NCBI GenBank assembly: GCA_964599095.1
Contig: CAZREB010000016.1
Location: forward strand, 1-64,000
Length of the DNA stretch: 64,000 nt
Source: SZAS-79 sp964599095
GTDB lineage: Bacteria; Pseudomonadota; Gammaproteobacteria; Burkholderiales; SG8-39
Direction of reading: 5' to 3'
Part shown: piece after piece, positions 1 to 9,200 of the stretch
How positions within the stretch are numbered: position 1 is the first letter of the stretch
How the letters are laid out: each line of letters begins with the position of its first letter
Program-made: the position numbers and the translations under genes
Notes under the pieces: generated by a model
The model's input: the letters and a program-made list of their open reading frames with translations, nothing else
Databases searched by the model: none
Told to the model about the DNA's origin: nothing

Positions 1-28
1 CCACCACGACCTACGCAATCCTCTAAAA

Positions 29-170
29 GGGGCCAGGCTCAAACCTGACAATTCGGAAAAAAGGGGCCAGGCTCAAACCTGACAATTCGCGGCGCGTCAG
101 GTTTGAGCCTGGCCCCTTCTACGAGAAGTCAGGTTTGAGCCTGGCCCCTTTTCTTTCCGAGCCTGGCCCC
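29..170. repeat. REP-like inverted repeat cluster
   Basis: The unit ggggccaggctcaaacctga occurs twice in direct orientation (29-50, 63-84) and twice inverted (96-116, 128-148), with a fifth partial inverted copy at 159-170. Facing copies can form long stem-loops. The cluster sits directly after the stop codon of the minus-strand acyl-CoA ligase, where REP elements and terminators commonly lie. Similar units are scattered in many betaproteobacterial genomes (recalled, not searched). No RAYT transposase is visible here. Confidence 0.8.
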
Positions 171-171
171 T

Positions 172-1650
172 TTAGAGGAGCTTGCGCAATTCGGTCTTCA
201 GGATCTTGCCGTAGTTGTTCTTCGGCAGGGCATCGACGAAGCGGTAGTCCTTCGGACGCTTGAAGCGCGCGATGTTCGCGAGGCACAGGGTGTCGAGGGC
301 CTGCGGCGTGACGCCTGCGCCGGCCCGCGCGACCACGAAGGCCACGACTTCCTCGCCCCATTCCGGATGCGGCCGGCCGACGACCGAGCACTCGGCCACA
401 CCTGCGTGCCGGAGCAGCACTTCCTCGATCTCGCGCGGGTAGATGTTCGAGCCGCCGGAGATGATCATGTCCTTCGACCGGTCGCGGATCGTCAGGAACC
501 CTTCGGCGTCCAGGCTGCCGAGGTCGCCGGTGTGGAGCCAGCCGCCGCGCAGCGTCTTCGCGGTGGCTTCCGGGTTCAGCCAGTAGCCGGCCATCACGCA
601 GTCGCTGCGCGTGACGATTTCGCCGACTTCGCCCGTCGGCAGGTCGCGGTCGTCGTCGTCCACCACGCGCACCTCCACGCCGGTGCGCGCAAACCCGCAG
701 GACGCGAGGCGCTCGAGGTAGCGCGGATGGCCCGTCTCGGCATGCTGCGACTGCGGCAGGCCGGTGATCGTCATCGGGCTCTCGCCCTGGCCGAAGAGCT
801 GGTAGAGCCGCGGGCCGAACAGGTCGATCGCCCGCACCGCATCGGCCACGTACATCGGCGCGCCGCCGTAGGAAATCGTCTTCAGGTTCGGCACTTGCCG
901 CGCGGCCGGGCTCGCCAGCAATCGCACGATCATCGTCGGCGCCGCGAAGAATGACGCATTCGGGTGCGCGTCGACCAGGTCGAACACTTCGTCGGCCTCG
1001 AACCCGCCGCTCTCCGGGATCACGTTGGTCGCGCCCGCGGCGAAGTGGGGCAGCGCGTAAAGCCCCGAACCATGCGACAGCGGGGCCGCATGCAGGATCG
1101 AATCGCCCGGGAACAGCCGGTCGATGTCGGCGTAGTAGGTGTGGGTTGCGAACAGCAGGTTGCGGTGCGTGAGCATCGCGCCCTTGGGCACGCCGGTCGT
1201 CCCGCTGGTGTAAAAGAGCCAGGCCGTGTCGTCCGGGCGCACGTCGGCCGGCGCACTTCCGGCATCGGCGTGCAGCGCGGCGTACCGCATGCCGCGCACG
1301 TCGATGGATTCGACGCCTTCGATGTCGCCCGCCGAAAAGCAGGCCTTCGCGCCAGAGTTCTCCAGGATCCACGCGAGTTCGCGCGGATGCAGCTTGGCAT
1401 TGACCGGCACCGCGACAAGGCCGGCATGCCAGATCGCGAACAGCACCTCGAAATACTCGACGCAGTTCTGCATGTAGAGCGCCACGCGCTCGCCGGGCTT
1501 CAGGCCGAGCTTGCCGTGCAGGCCGGCGGCGAGGCGGGTGACGCGGGAGGCGAGCTGCCCATAGGTGTACGCGGTGCGGGTCCCGTGCGCCACTGCCGGC
1601 GCATCGGGAAGGCGGCGCGCATTCGAAAGCAGGATCTGAGCGATGTTCAT
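172..1650 (-). CDS. AMP-forming acyl-CoA synthetase/ligase
   Basis: A 492-residue member of the ANL superfamily (acyl-CoA synthetase, class I). It should adenylate a carboxylic acid with ATP and transfer it to CoA. The P-loop-like A3 motif FYTSGTTGVPKGAMLTHRN is intact, followed by the A5-type LFGQGE, the GWLHTGDLG motif with the ribose-binding Asp, the hinge region RSKDMIISGGSNIYPREIE, and the C-terminal catalytic lysine in KNNYGKILKTEL. The start ATG at 1650 overlaps the tatD stop (ATGA), so the two are translationally coupled and the longer upstream reading frame is not needed. The length is typical for medium/long-chain or aromatic acyl ligases; the substrate cannot be read from the sequence. 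Confidence 0.9.
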   Translation of the reverse strand: MNIAQILLSNARRLPDAPAVAHGTRTAYTYGQLASRVTRLAAGLHGKLGLKPGERVALYMQNCVEYFEVLFAIWHAGLVAVPVNAKLHPRELAWILENSGAKACFSAGDIEGVESIDVRGMRYAALHADAGSAPADVRPDDTAWLFYTSGTTGVPKGAMLTHRNLLFATHTYYADIDRLFPGDSILHAAPLSHGSGLYALPHFAAGATNVIPESGGFEADEVFDLVDAHPNASFFAAPTMIVRLLASPAARQVPNLKTISYGGAPMYVADAVRAIDLFGPRLYQLFGQGESPMTITGLPQSQHAETGHPRYLERLASCGFARTGVEVRVVDDDDRDLPTGEVGEIVTRSDCVMAGYWLNPEATAKTLRGGWLHTGDLGSLDAEGFLTIRDRSKDMIISGGSNIYPREIEEVLLRHAGVAECSVVGRPHPEWGEEVVAFVVARAGAGVTPQALDTLCLANIARFKRPKDYRFVDALPKNNYGKILKTELRKLL

Positions 1651-2438
1651 AGGCTGAAGAAGCGGCGTGCGTTCTCGGTTGTGATGCGGGCGACTTCTTC
1701 CGGCGGGCGGCCGAGGGCGCCGGCCACGGTGGCCGCGACATAGGGAAGGTAAGCCGGCTCGTTGCGGCGCGATTTCGGCTGCGGCCGGATCGTTCGCGGC
1801 GTGAGGTAGGGCGCATCCGTCTCGAGCATCAGCCGGTCGGCCGGGATCTCGCGCACCAGCGAAAGCAGGTGGGTCCCGCGCCGCTCGTCGCAGATCCAGC
1901 CGGTGATGCCGATGTACAGGCCGAGTTCGAGATAGGCATGCAGCTCGTCGCGCTCTCCCGTAAAGCAATGCGCGACCGCAGGCGGCAGCCCTTTCGGGTG
2001 GCTGCGTCCGTGGCTGCGGAGGATGTCGGCGAACCTCGGATGCGCGTCGCGCGAATGCAGGAACAGCGGCTTGCCGAGGTCGCAGGCGAGCTCCACCTGC
2101 GCGACGAACCACTTTTCCTGCGAGGGATGCGGCGAATAGTTGCGGTTGAAGTCGAGGCCGCACTCGCCCACTGCGCGGACCTTGGGGTGCGCAAGCAGCG
2201 TGCGCAGGGCCGGGACGGTGTTCGCGTCGCAGTGCGCGGCGTCGTGGGGATGGACCCCGGCGGTGCAGTAGAGGTTCGGGTGCCGGCCGGCAAGGGCCTG
2301 CGCGGCCATGCTGCCGGCGATGCTGGTGCCGGTCACGACGATCGTGCCGACGCCGGCCTGTCCGGCGCGAGCCAGCACTTCCGGCAGGTCGTCGCGGAAC
2401 GATTCGTGGGTGAGGTTGGCCCCAATGTCAATCATCAT
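1647..2438 (-). CDS. tatD: TatD family 3'-5' exonuclease / metal-dependent hydrolase
   Basis: A 263-residue TIM-barrel metallohydrolase that matches TatD itself rather than the YcfH/YjjV paralogues: it begins DIGANLTHESF and has GVHPHD, GECGLDFNRNYS, LHSRDAH, AHCFTG, ITGWICDERRG and LETDAPYLTPR. TatD acts as a Mg-dependent DNase in DNA repair and degradation. Two ATG codons are available at 2438 and 2435; the first is given. The gene lies upstream of the ligase with a 4-bp ATGA overlap and is transcribed away from pqiA, so about 100 bp at 2439-2540 must hold two divergent promoters. Confidence 0.93.
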   Translation of the reverse strand: MMIDIGANLTHESFRDDLPEVLARAGQAGVGTIVVTGTSIAGSMAAQALAGRHPNLYCTAGVHPHDAAHCDANTVPALRTLLAHPKVRAVGECGLDFNRNYSPHPSQEKWFVAQVELACDLGKPLFLHSRDAHPRFADILRSHGRSHPKGLPPAVAHCFTGERDELHAYLELGLYIGITGWICDERRGTHLLSLVREIPADRLMLETDAPYLTPRTIRPQPKSRRNEPAYLPYVAATVAGALGRPPEEVARITTENARRFFSL

Positions 2439-2540
2439 CAAAGTCGTGCGGAAAGCCGGTGATGGCCGAGTATAACCAGCGCGTTTAGGCGCTATCATGC
2501 CGCCCTTGGCCGGGCAGGCAAAACCGGGATCGGGCACAAG

Positions 2541-3815
2541 GTGGCAAGCAGCAACGGGGGATCGGGCATACCGGGATACGCGCCGAACGGGCTGATCGCC
2601 TGTCATGCGTGCGATGGAGTGCATCGCATCGTCCCGGTTCCCGAAGGCGGCAAGGCGCTGTGCACGCGCTGCGGCTCGCTGCTCTACCGGAACCTTCCGC
2701 GCAGCCTCGACCATTCGGCCGCGCTGTACCTCGCGGCCTTCGTGCTTTTCCTCTTGGCCAACACTTTCCCTTTCGTGTCGCTCAAGTACGGCGATCGCGT
2801 CGAGCAGAGCCTGCTGGTGTCCGGCGCGTTCGCGCTGCAGAAGGCCGGCATGGGCGAACTCGGCGTGCTCATCCTCCTGACGAGCGTAGTGTTCCCACTG
2901 CTCACGATCGGCGGGATGCTCTACCTGCTGCTCCCGCTGCGCTTGGGCCTGCGGCCGCGCTGGATGACGCAGGTGTGGCGCATGGTCCGCGCGCTCAACC
3001 CTTGGAGCCTGATCGGCGTGTTCATGCTGGGGCTGCTGGTGTCCGTGGTGAAGCTGCAGGACCTCGCAACGATCATCCCGGGCGTGGCGTTCTTCGCCTT
3101 CGTCGGGCTGCTGGTCATTTCCACTGCGGCCACCGCGAGCTTTGACCCGGCCGCACTCTGGCCGCGGCAGGGGCCGGTGCCCCCGGCCGCCGCCAAGGGC
3201 AGCGCTGCAAGCCTGGGCTATGCCACCTGCCATACCTGCGACCTGCTGGTCGCACGCCCGCAGCCCGGCCAGCGCTGGGCGTGCCCGCGCTGCGGCAGCG
3301 CAATGCACGGCATGCGCCTGCCCGACAGCATCTCGCGCACCTGGGCGCTGCTCGGCTCGGCGGCCCTGCTGCTGGTTCCCGCCAACCTCTACCCGGTCAT
3401 GACCGTGATCCGTTTCGGGCAGGGCGAGCCGAACACGATCCTCTCCGGCGTCGTGCACCTCGCGGAAGACGGCGCCTGGCCGCTGGCCGCGCTGGTGTTC
3501 TTCGCAAGCTTCGTCGTGCCGATCAGCAAGATCGGCGCGCTCGGGCTGCTGCTGGTCACGGTTCAGCGCAATTCCGCCTGGCGGGTGCGTGACCGGACGC
3601 TGCTTTACCGGGTGACCGAGGCGGTCGGCGCCTGGTCGATGATCGACATTTTCCTGGTCGGCATCCTCGTGGCGCTGGTGCGCATGGACGCGCTCGCCAC
3701 GGTCCGGCCCGGCATCGGCGCGACTTTCTTCGGGGCCGCAGTCGTGCTGACGATGCTGGCCGCGCACGCGTTCGATCCGCGGCTGGTGTGGGACAAAGCT
3801 GGGAGCGCAGCGTGA
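2541..3815 (+). CDS. pqiA: PqiA family inner-membrane protein
   Basis: A 424-residue integral membrane protein of the paraquat-inducible protein A family, made of two tandem homologous halves. Each half opens with a zinc-ribbon-like CxxC pair set (C21/C24/C41/C44 and C230/C233/C248/C251) followed by about four hydrophobic helices. PqiA works with the MCE protein PqiB in lipid transport across the envelope. The start is GTG at 2541, chosen because it precedes the first Cys motif without other candidates. The stop codon overlaps the GTG start of the next gene (GTGA), indicating an operon. Confidence 0.92.
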   Translation: MASSNGGSGIPGYAPNGLIACHACDGVHRIVPVPEGGKALCTRCGSLLYRNLPRSLDHSAALYLAAFVLFLLANTFPFVSLKYGDRVEQSLLVSGAFALQKAGMGELGVLILLTSVVFPLLTIGGMLYLLLPLRLGLRPRWMTQVWRMVRALNPWSLIGVFMLGLLVSVVKLQDLATIIPGVAFFAFVGLLVISTAATASFDPAALWPRQGPVPPAAAKGSAASLGYATCHTCDLLVARPQPGQRWACPRCGSAMHGMRLPDSISRTWALLGSAALLLVPANLYPVMTVIRFGQGEPNTILSGVVHLAEDGAWPLAALVFFASFVVPISKIGALGLLLVTVQRNSAWRVRDRTLLYRVTEAVGAWSMIDIFLVGILVALVRMDALATVRPGIGATFFGAAVVLTMLAAHAFDPRLVWDKAGSAA

Positions 3816-5539
3816 GCGAAGCCCCGGCGCACTACAGCGTGCCTCCGGATCCGAAAGCGCCCCCGGACCCGAGCCTCGACCCGGCGGTGCGCGAGCGCAG
3901 CGGGCCGTCGATCGTCTGGCTGATCCCGATCCTGACCGCGATCATCGGCGCCTGGCTGATCATCCACACGCTCACCGACCGCGGGCCGCTGGTGACGATC
4001 ACGTTCCGCACGGCCGAAGGCATCGAGGTCGACAAGACGCGCGTCAAGTACAAGAGCCTCGACATCGGGCTGGTCGAGAGCGTGCGATTCAGCTCGGACT
4101 TCTCGCGCGTCGAAGTCCGTGCGCGGCTGAGCAAGGACGCCGAGCATTTCCTGCGCCGCGACACGCGGTTCTGGGTGGTGCGGCCGACGCTGAGCGCACG
4201 CGGGATTTCCGGGCTCGGGACGCTGCTGTCGGGTTCCTACATCGAGATCGAGCCCGGGCAGGGCGCGCCGCAGACACTTTTCGTCGGCCTCGAATCCCCG
4301 CCGGTGGTACGCGCCGACGAGGCCGGCAAGCAGATCACCCTGATGTCCAGGCGCCTGGGCTCGATCGACCGGGGCTCGATCGTGCATTACCAGGGCATCG
4401 TCGCCGGCGAGGTCCTCGGCTACGAGATGGCGAACGACTACCACAGCGTGCTGATCCACGCCTTCGTGAAGCCGCCCTTCGATCGCCTGGTACGGAGCAA
4501 CACCCGGTTCTGGAGCGCGAGCGGCATCGACCTCTCGGTCGGGCCGGACGGGATGCGCGTGAAAACCGAATCGCTGCAGGCGCTGCTGTTCGGCGGCATC
4601 GCCTTCGAAACGCCGGACCCGGCCGATGCCGGCTCGGAGGACATCACCGGGCTGGTGTTCACGCTGTACGACGACCGCAAGTCGATCCAGGACCAGGCCT
4701 ACTCGAGCAAGGTGCGGTTCGTGATGTTCTTCGAAGACTCGGTGAGGGGCCTCGCAATCGGCGCGCCGGTCGAGTTCAAGGGCATCAAGGTCGGGTCGGT
4801 CATTGACCTGCGCCTGGAATACGACGACAAGAAAGGGACGTTCCGGATCCCGGTGGTCGTCGAGCTGGAACCCGAGCGGATCGTCGCGAGCGGCGAGCGC
4901 ATGAAGAAGGCACCGCACCAGGTGATCCAGGCGCTGGTCAGGAAAGGCCTGCGCGCGCGCCTGCAGACCGGCAACCTGCTGACCGGCCAGCTCTTCGTCG
5001 ACCTCGACATGCAGCCCAGGACGCCGATCCGCCTGGTGTCCGCGGGCCGCACCGAGGCCGAACTGCCGACGGTGCAGGGCAAGTTCGAGCAGGCGACCGA
5101 ATCGGTGACCAGCATCCTCGACAAGCTCGACCGGATCGACTTCGCCGGCATCGGCAACGAGCTCAAGGGCGCGCTCAAGGGCGCCAACGCGATCGCGAAC
5201 GCACCCAACCTGGAGGCCTCGCTGAACGACCTGGCCGCGTCGCTGGCCAGCATGCGCAGCATCCTGCGCAAGGTCGACGCGCGCGCCGAGCCGATCACCG
5301 AAAACCTGGAACAGGCGCTCGCCGCCGCGCGCTCGACGCTCGACAAGGCGAAATCGACGATGGCGATCGCCGACGGTGTGCTCGCCTCCGACTCGCCGCT
5401 GCAGGGCAACGTGATCAAGCTGACGCAGGAGCTTGCGGCCACCGCCAGGTCGGTGCGCAGCCTCGTCGAAATGCTGGAGCGCGACCCGCAATCGCTGATC
5501 TTCGGCAATAGCAACAAGGCCGGCGGGGTGCAGAAATGA
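3812..5539 (+). CDS. pqiB: PqiB family MCE-domain protein
   Basis: A protein of about 575 residues with one N-terminal membrane anchor (residues about 30-52, PSIVWLIPILTAIIGAWLII) and three successive MCE domains; each shows the characteristic pattern of a GI/GSVV-type turn followed by a beta-rich stretch (for example FRTAEGIEVDKTRVKYKSLDIG and APVEFKGIKVGSV). The C-terminal roughly 130 residues are helical, as in PqiB, whose stacked MCE rings and coiled tail form a periplasm-spanning lipid channel. GTG 3812 overlaps the pqiA stop; an in-frame GTG at 3788 is a less likely alternative. The next gene overlaps by ATGA at 5536. Confidence 0.92.
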   Translation: MSEAPAHYSVPPDPKAPPDPSLDPAVRERSGPSIVWLIPILTAIIGAWLIIHTLTDRGPLVTITFRTAEGIEVDKTRVKYKSLDIGLVESVRFSSDFSRVEVRARLSKDAEHFLRRDTRFWVVRPTLSARGISGLGTLLSGSYIEIEPGQGAPQTLFVGLESPPVVRADEAGKQITLMSRRLGSIDRGSIVHYQGIVAGEVLGYEMANDYHSVLIHAFVKPPFDRLVRSNTRFWSASGIDLSVGPDGMRVKTESLQALLFGGIAFETPDPADAGSEDITGLVFTLYDDRKSIQDQAYSSKVRFVMFFEDSVRGLAIGAPVEFKGIKVGSVIDLRLEYDDKKGTFRIPVVVELEPERIVASGERMKKAPHQVIQALVRKGLRARLQTGNLLTGQLFVDLDMQPRTPIRLVSAGRTEAELPTVQGKFEQATESVTSILDKLDRIDFAGIGNELKGALKGANAIANAPNLEASLNDLAASLASMRSILRKVDARAEPITENLEQALAAARSTLDKAKSTMAIADGVLASDSPLQGNVIKLTQELAATARSVRSLVEMLERDPQSLIFGNSNKAGGVQK

Positions 5540-6330
5540 GGATCGCCCGCGCCGTATCGTTCGCCTGGGCCGTGCTGCTGCCGCTGCTTGGGCCGGCCTG
5601 CACCGTAGCCTTTGCGCAGACCGGGCGCGAGCTGATCGAGGCCTCGCTGCACCGCTATGCGCTGCCGCCCTCGGTGTACGAGGAACAGACGATGATCCTG
5701 AGCGACGGCCTCGGCCGGCACACGGTACGCACGCTGCGCTTTTATGCAAAGCGCGATGCGAGCGGCACCCGGCGCCTGCTGGTGATCCGCACCCCGGAAG
5801 AGCTGCGCGGCATGGCGGTGCTGGTCACGCTCGATGCGAACGGCGGCCGGCGCAGCGGGCCGCCGCAGTCGAGCCCGCTGTTCGGCTCGAACATGACGAA
5901 TGCGGACTACGAGGACGAGCGCCCGGCCGATTTCAGCTATGAAAAGGAGGAATCCCAGGACCTGGACCGTGTCACGCACCACGTTCTGAAGGCCGTGCCG
6001 GCAAACGAGGCGGTGGCCCGCGCCACTGGCTATGGCGCGCGGCGCCTCTACCTGCGCAGGGACAACCTGTTTGTCAGCCGCGTGGACTACCTCGACCGCC
6101 GGGGCCAGCTCGCGCGACGCCTGACGTTTCGCGACGTCCAGGCGGACGACACCGGCGCGTGGCGCGCGGGGATGATCCTGATGGAAGAGCTGCGCGAGGA
6201 CCGGCGCACCCTCATCAAGGTCGACCGGCGGGTGAATTCGGCCGACTACGTGCCGGAGGCGGTGTTCAAGGCCGACGGCGGCGCGATACGGGACGAAACG
6301 CGCCCCCTGCTGCGGGCTGCAACGCGATGA
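5536..6330 (+). CDS. outer-membrane lipoprotein-sorting (LolA-like) protein
   Basis: A 264-residue secreted protein with a clear signal peptide (MRIARAVSFAWAVLLPLLGP, Ala-rich cleavage region near residue 28). The rest fits the LolA/LolB-like family of periplasmic lipoprotein- or lipid-carrier proteins found next to RND/MMPL permeases: a beta-rich fold with RTLRFYAKRDASGTRRLLVI, the conserved ADYEDERPADFSYE segment and C-terminal VNSADYVPEAVF. It takes the place where classical pqiABC operons carry the lipoprotein PqiC. Translational overlaps on both sides (ATGA at 5536 and at 6327) imply that it acts with PqiAB and the permease, probably as the soluble or outer-membrane-side carrier. Confidence 0.82.
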   Translation: MRIARAVSFAWAVLLPLLGPACTVAFAQTGRELIEASLHRYALPPSVYEEQTMILSDGLGRHTVRTLRFYAKRDASGTRRLLVIRTPEELRGMAVLVTLDANGGRRSGPPQSSPLFGSNMTNADYEDERPADFSYEKEESQDLDRVTHHVLKAVPANEAVARATGYGARRLYLRRDNLFVSRVDYLDRRGQLARRLTFRDVQADDTGAWRAGMILMEELREDRRTLIKVDRRVNSADYVPEAVFKADGGAIRDETRPLLRAATR

Positions 6331-9149
6331 ACGACGAACCTCTCCACGCCCGTCCGGTCGAGCCGCCGAGCGTCCTGCAGCGGTTCTTCCGCATCGGGGC
6401 GCGGCGGCCTTTGCCCAGCCTCGCTTTCCTCGTCGGCATCAGCCTGCTGGCCGCGATGGGCCTGCCGCGCCTGTCGCTGGACACCGGTTTCGAGCGGCTG
6501 GTGCCCAGGGACGATGCCGATCGGCAAGCGTATTTGCGCGTATCGCGCGAGTTCGGATCGGACCACCGCAGCTTCGTCTATGTGCGGGACCCCCAGCTCT
6601 GGACGCCGCCGAAGCTGCAGGCGCTCGAGCGGCTGCACGACGACTTGCGCCAGCTCCCGTTCGTCGAGCGCGTCGACGACCTGTTCACGCTGCGCACCGT
6701 CAAGAGCGTGGACGGCCAGCTGTCGGCGCAGCCTCTGCTCGAAAGCGCCCCGACCGGCGCGCAGCGGGCCGAGCGCGCGCGCCGCGAGGCGCTCGAGGAC
6801 CCGATCGCGGTGCGCAATATCGTCAGCGCCGACGGCAACGCCATCTCGATCGGCATCTCGATCAAGGAGCGCACCGGCGGCCTGACCGAGCGGGAAGTGC
6901 ACGAGACGCTCGAGAAGGTGCTCGCCCCGGCACGAAGCCGGTTCGCGTCGCTCGCCCAGGTCGGCCCGCCGCGGATCGATGCCGAAATCCGCGAGAGCCT
7001 GCTGCACGACCTGCGCGTGCTGGTGCCCGCCTCGGCGCTGCTGCTCGCGCTGACGGTCTTCGGCTTCTACCGCAGCCTGTTCGCCGCGGTGACCCCGCTG
7101 CTGGTGGCGTCGATCAGCCTGCTGTGGACCTTCGGGATGATGGGCTGGGCGCGGATCCCGGTGAGCATCCTGTCGGCGATGCTCCCGTCGCTGATCGTGG
7201 TCATCGGCGCCACCGAGATCATGCGCATGATCTCCGGCTACTACTCGGGCCTGCAGGACGCGAGGACCAAGGGAAAGCTCCCCGACCGCGCGGCGGCCAC
7301 GCAGTTCATGCTGCGCAGCCTCGGCGCGCCGGCGGTGCTGACCGTGCTCACCACGGCGCTGGGCTTTGCCAGCAACGCATTCGCGGGCATCGCGATCATC
7401 CGCGACTTCGGCCTGGCGACGGCGTTCGCAATCCTCGCCAACGGGCTGGTGACGGTGCTCCTCGTCCCGATGATGTACGCCGCGTTCGGCCCGCGCGAAG
7501 GGCGGCTGCCTGCATTCGCCTCGTCGGCCGGGCTGTCGCAGATGGCCGGGCGCGCATTCCGAGTGATGCGGCACCGCTTCTCGGTTGCGGCGCTGGCGCT
7601 GGCGGCGGTTCTCTGCGTGCTTTTCGTCCAGCAGGCGTCGAGCCTGCACGTGACCAACGAGCCGCTGACGTTTTTCCGGCCCGAGCGGCCGCTGGTCCGC
7701 GAGGCCGAGCGCATGCAGAAGGACCTCGCCGGCATCAAGATCTTCTACATCGCGCTGCAGTCGAACACCGAGGGCGCCTTCCGCGACCCGGCCAACCTGC
7801 AGCGCCTGGCCGACATCCAGGCGTTCATCGCCAAGCAGGCGATCTTCGACCGGAGCCTCTCGCTTGCCGACGTGGTCTCGCAGGCCGCGCAGCAGGCCGG
7901 CGGCGGGCGGCCGGAAGCCTATCGGGTCCCGCCGACCCGCAAGCTGGTCGCCGAGTACCTGCTGCTGCACCCGCCGGCCGACATCGAGCCTTACGTCAGC
8001 CACGACTTCCGGCGCGCCAACATCGTCGTGCGGCACAACGTGCGCGACTCCTCGACGCTGAACCACCACATCAAGGAGCTGCGCGAGGTCGTCGGGCACT
8101 ACGCGGGACCCGACATGGCCACCGCGGTGGTCGGCGAGAACCTGATGATCAACGCCGCGGCCGAGCGGCTGCTCGAAGGCCAGGCGGCGGCGCTGCTGGG
8201 GCTGCTGGCCGTCGTGTTCCTGGTCATGTCGCTGATGTTCACGTCGGCCAAGGGCGGGTTCATCGCGCTGGTGCCCAGCGTCGTGCCGATCCTGATGATC
8301 CTCGGCGTGATGCGGATCCTCGAGATCCCGCTGAACGCCGGCACCGTGATGGTCGCGGTGATCGCCATCGGCATCGCGATCGACGGCACCATCCACCTGT
8401 TCTCGCGCTACAGCGAACTGTGCCGCAGCACGTCGAACTACGACGAGGCGGTGATCGAGACGGTCAAGGACGAGGCGGCCCCGGTGATCGCCGTCAGCCT
8501 CGCGCTGGCGCTCGGCTTCGGGGTCCTGCTGCTGTCGGATTTCACGCTGATCGCGCAGTTCGGCGCGCTGGCCGCGGCGACCATGCTGTTCTCGATCTTC
8601 GCCAACCTGCTGATCACGCCGCTGGTGATGTCCCGCATCCGCCTTGTCGGCCTGTACGAGATCCTCGCCATGTCGCGGCAGCGGGCCGCGCTCGAAGGCA
8701 GCGCGCTGTTCGCCGGCATGTCGGGCTACCAGATCCGCAAGACCATCCTGATCAGCGAACTGCGCGACTACCGCGACGGCGACCGCCTGATCGAGCAGGG
8801 CACGATGGGCAGCAGCATGTTCCTCGTCGTCAGCGGCCGGCTCGAGGTGGTGCGGCGCACGCCGGCAGGCGAGCGGCTGGTCGCGACGCTCGGCCCCGGC
8901 GACGTGTTCGGCGAAATCGGGTTCGTGCGCGCGACGCATCGGACCGCGGACGTGGTGGCGCGCGGGCCGATCTCGGTGCTGCGCTTCGACCACGAGCGGC
9001 TGGAGAAGGACCTGGTGTTCTTCCCGCACATCATGGCCAAGCTCAACTTCAACATCTGCGGCATCCTCGGCCAGCGGCTGGCCGAGCTGGTCGAGGCCCG
9101 CCAGGCGTCCGGGGCGGCCGGCACCGCGACCCCGCCTGACAAGGTCTGA
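6327..9149 (+). CDS. RND/MMPL-family exporter with C-terminal cyclic-nucleotide-binding domain
   Basis: A 940-residue fusion. Residues about 1-790 are an RND-superfamily (MMPL/HpnN-like) permease: TM1 near residues 28-48, a first periplasmic domain, a TM cluster at about 230-400, a second start near 420, another periplasmic domain and a TM cluster at about 620-780. Residues about 800-925 form a Crp/cNMP-binding domain (DGDRLIEQGTMGSSMFLVV, then a GPGDVFGEIGFV phosphate-binding cassette). Start ATG 6327 overlaps the preceding stop. A soluble cNMP sensor on a permease is unusual and suggests allosteric gating by a nucleotide. The Arg usually found in the cAMP cassette (GE-x-A-L-x-x-R-x-x-R) is partly replaced (FVRATHRTA), so the ligand is uncertain. 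Confidence 0.88.
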   Translation: MNDEPLHARPVEPPSVLQRFFRIGARRPLPSLAFLVGISLLAAMGLPRLSLDTGFERLVPRDDADRQAYLRVSREFGSDHRSFVYVRDPQLWTPPKLQALERLHDDLRQLPFVERVDDLFTLRTVKSVDGQLSAQPLLESAPTGAQRAERARREALEDPIAVRNIVSADGNAISIGISIKERTGGLTEREVHETLEKVLAPARSRFASLAQVGPPRIDAEIRESLLHDLRVLVPASALLLALTVFGFYRSLFAAVTPLLVASISLLWTFGMMGWARIPVSILSAMLPSLIVVIGATEIMRMISGYYSGLQDARTKGKLPDRAAATQFMLRSLGAPAVLTVLTTALGFASNAFAGIAIIRDFGLATAFAILANGLVTVLLVPMMYAAFGPREGRLPAFASSAGLSQMAGRAFRVMRHRFSVAALALAAVLCVLFVQQASSLHVTNEPLTFFRPERPLVREAERMQKDLAGIKIFYIALQSNTEGAFRDPANLQRLADIQAFIAKQAIFDRSLSLADVVSQAAQQAGGGRPEAYRVPPTRKLVAEYLLLHPPADIEPYVSHDFRRANIVVRHNVRDSSTLNHHIKELREVVGHYAGPDMATAVVGENLMINAAAERLLEGQAAALLGLLAVVFLVMSLMFTSAKGGFIALVPSVVPILMILGVMRILEIPLNAGTVMVAVIAIGIAIDGTIHLFSRYSELCRSTSNYDEAVIETVKDEAAPVIAVSLALALGFGVLLLSDFTLIAQFGALAAATMLFSIFANLLITPLVMSRIRLVGLYEILAMSRQRAALEGSALFAGMSGYQIRKTILISELRDYRDGDRLIEQGTMGSSMFLVVSGRLEVVRRTPAGERLVATLGPGDVFGEIGFVRATHRTADVVARGPISVLRFDHERLEKDLVFFPHIMAKLNFNICGILGQRLAELVEARQASGAAGTATPPDKV

Positions 9150-9200
9150 CCCGGGTTTTCCATATCCGGCAACACAATTGGCCTGAGGGGCGCACCGGGA

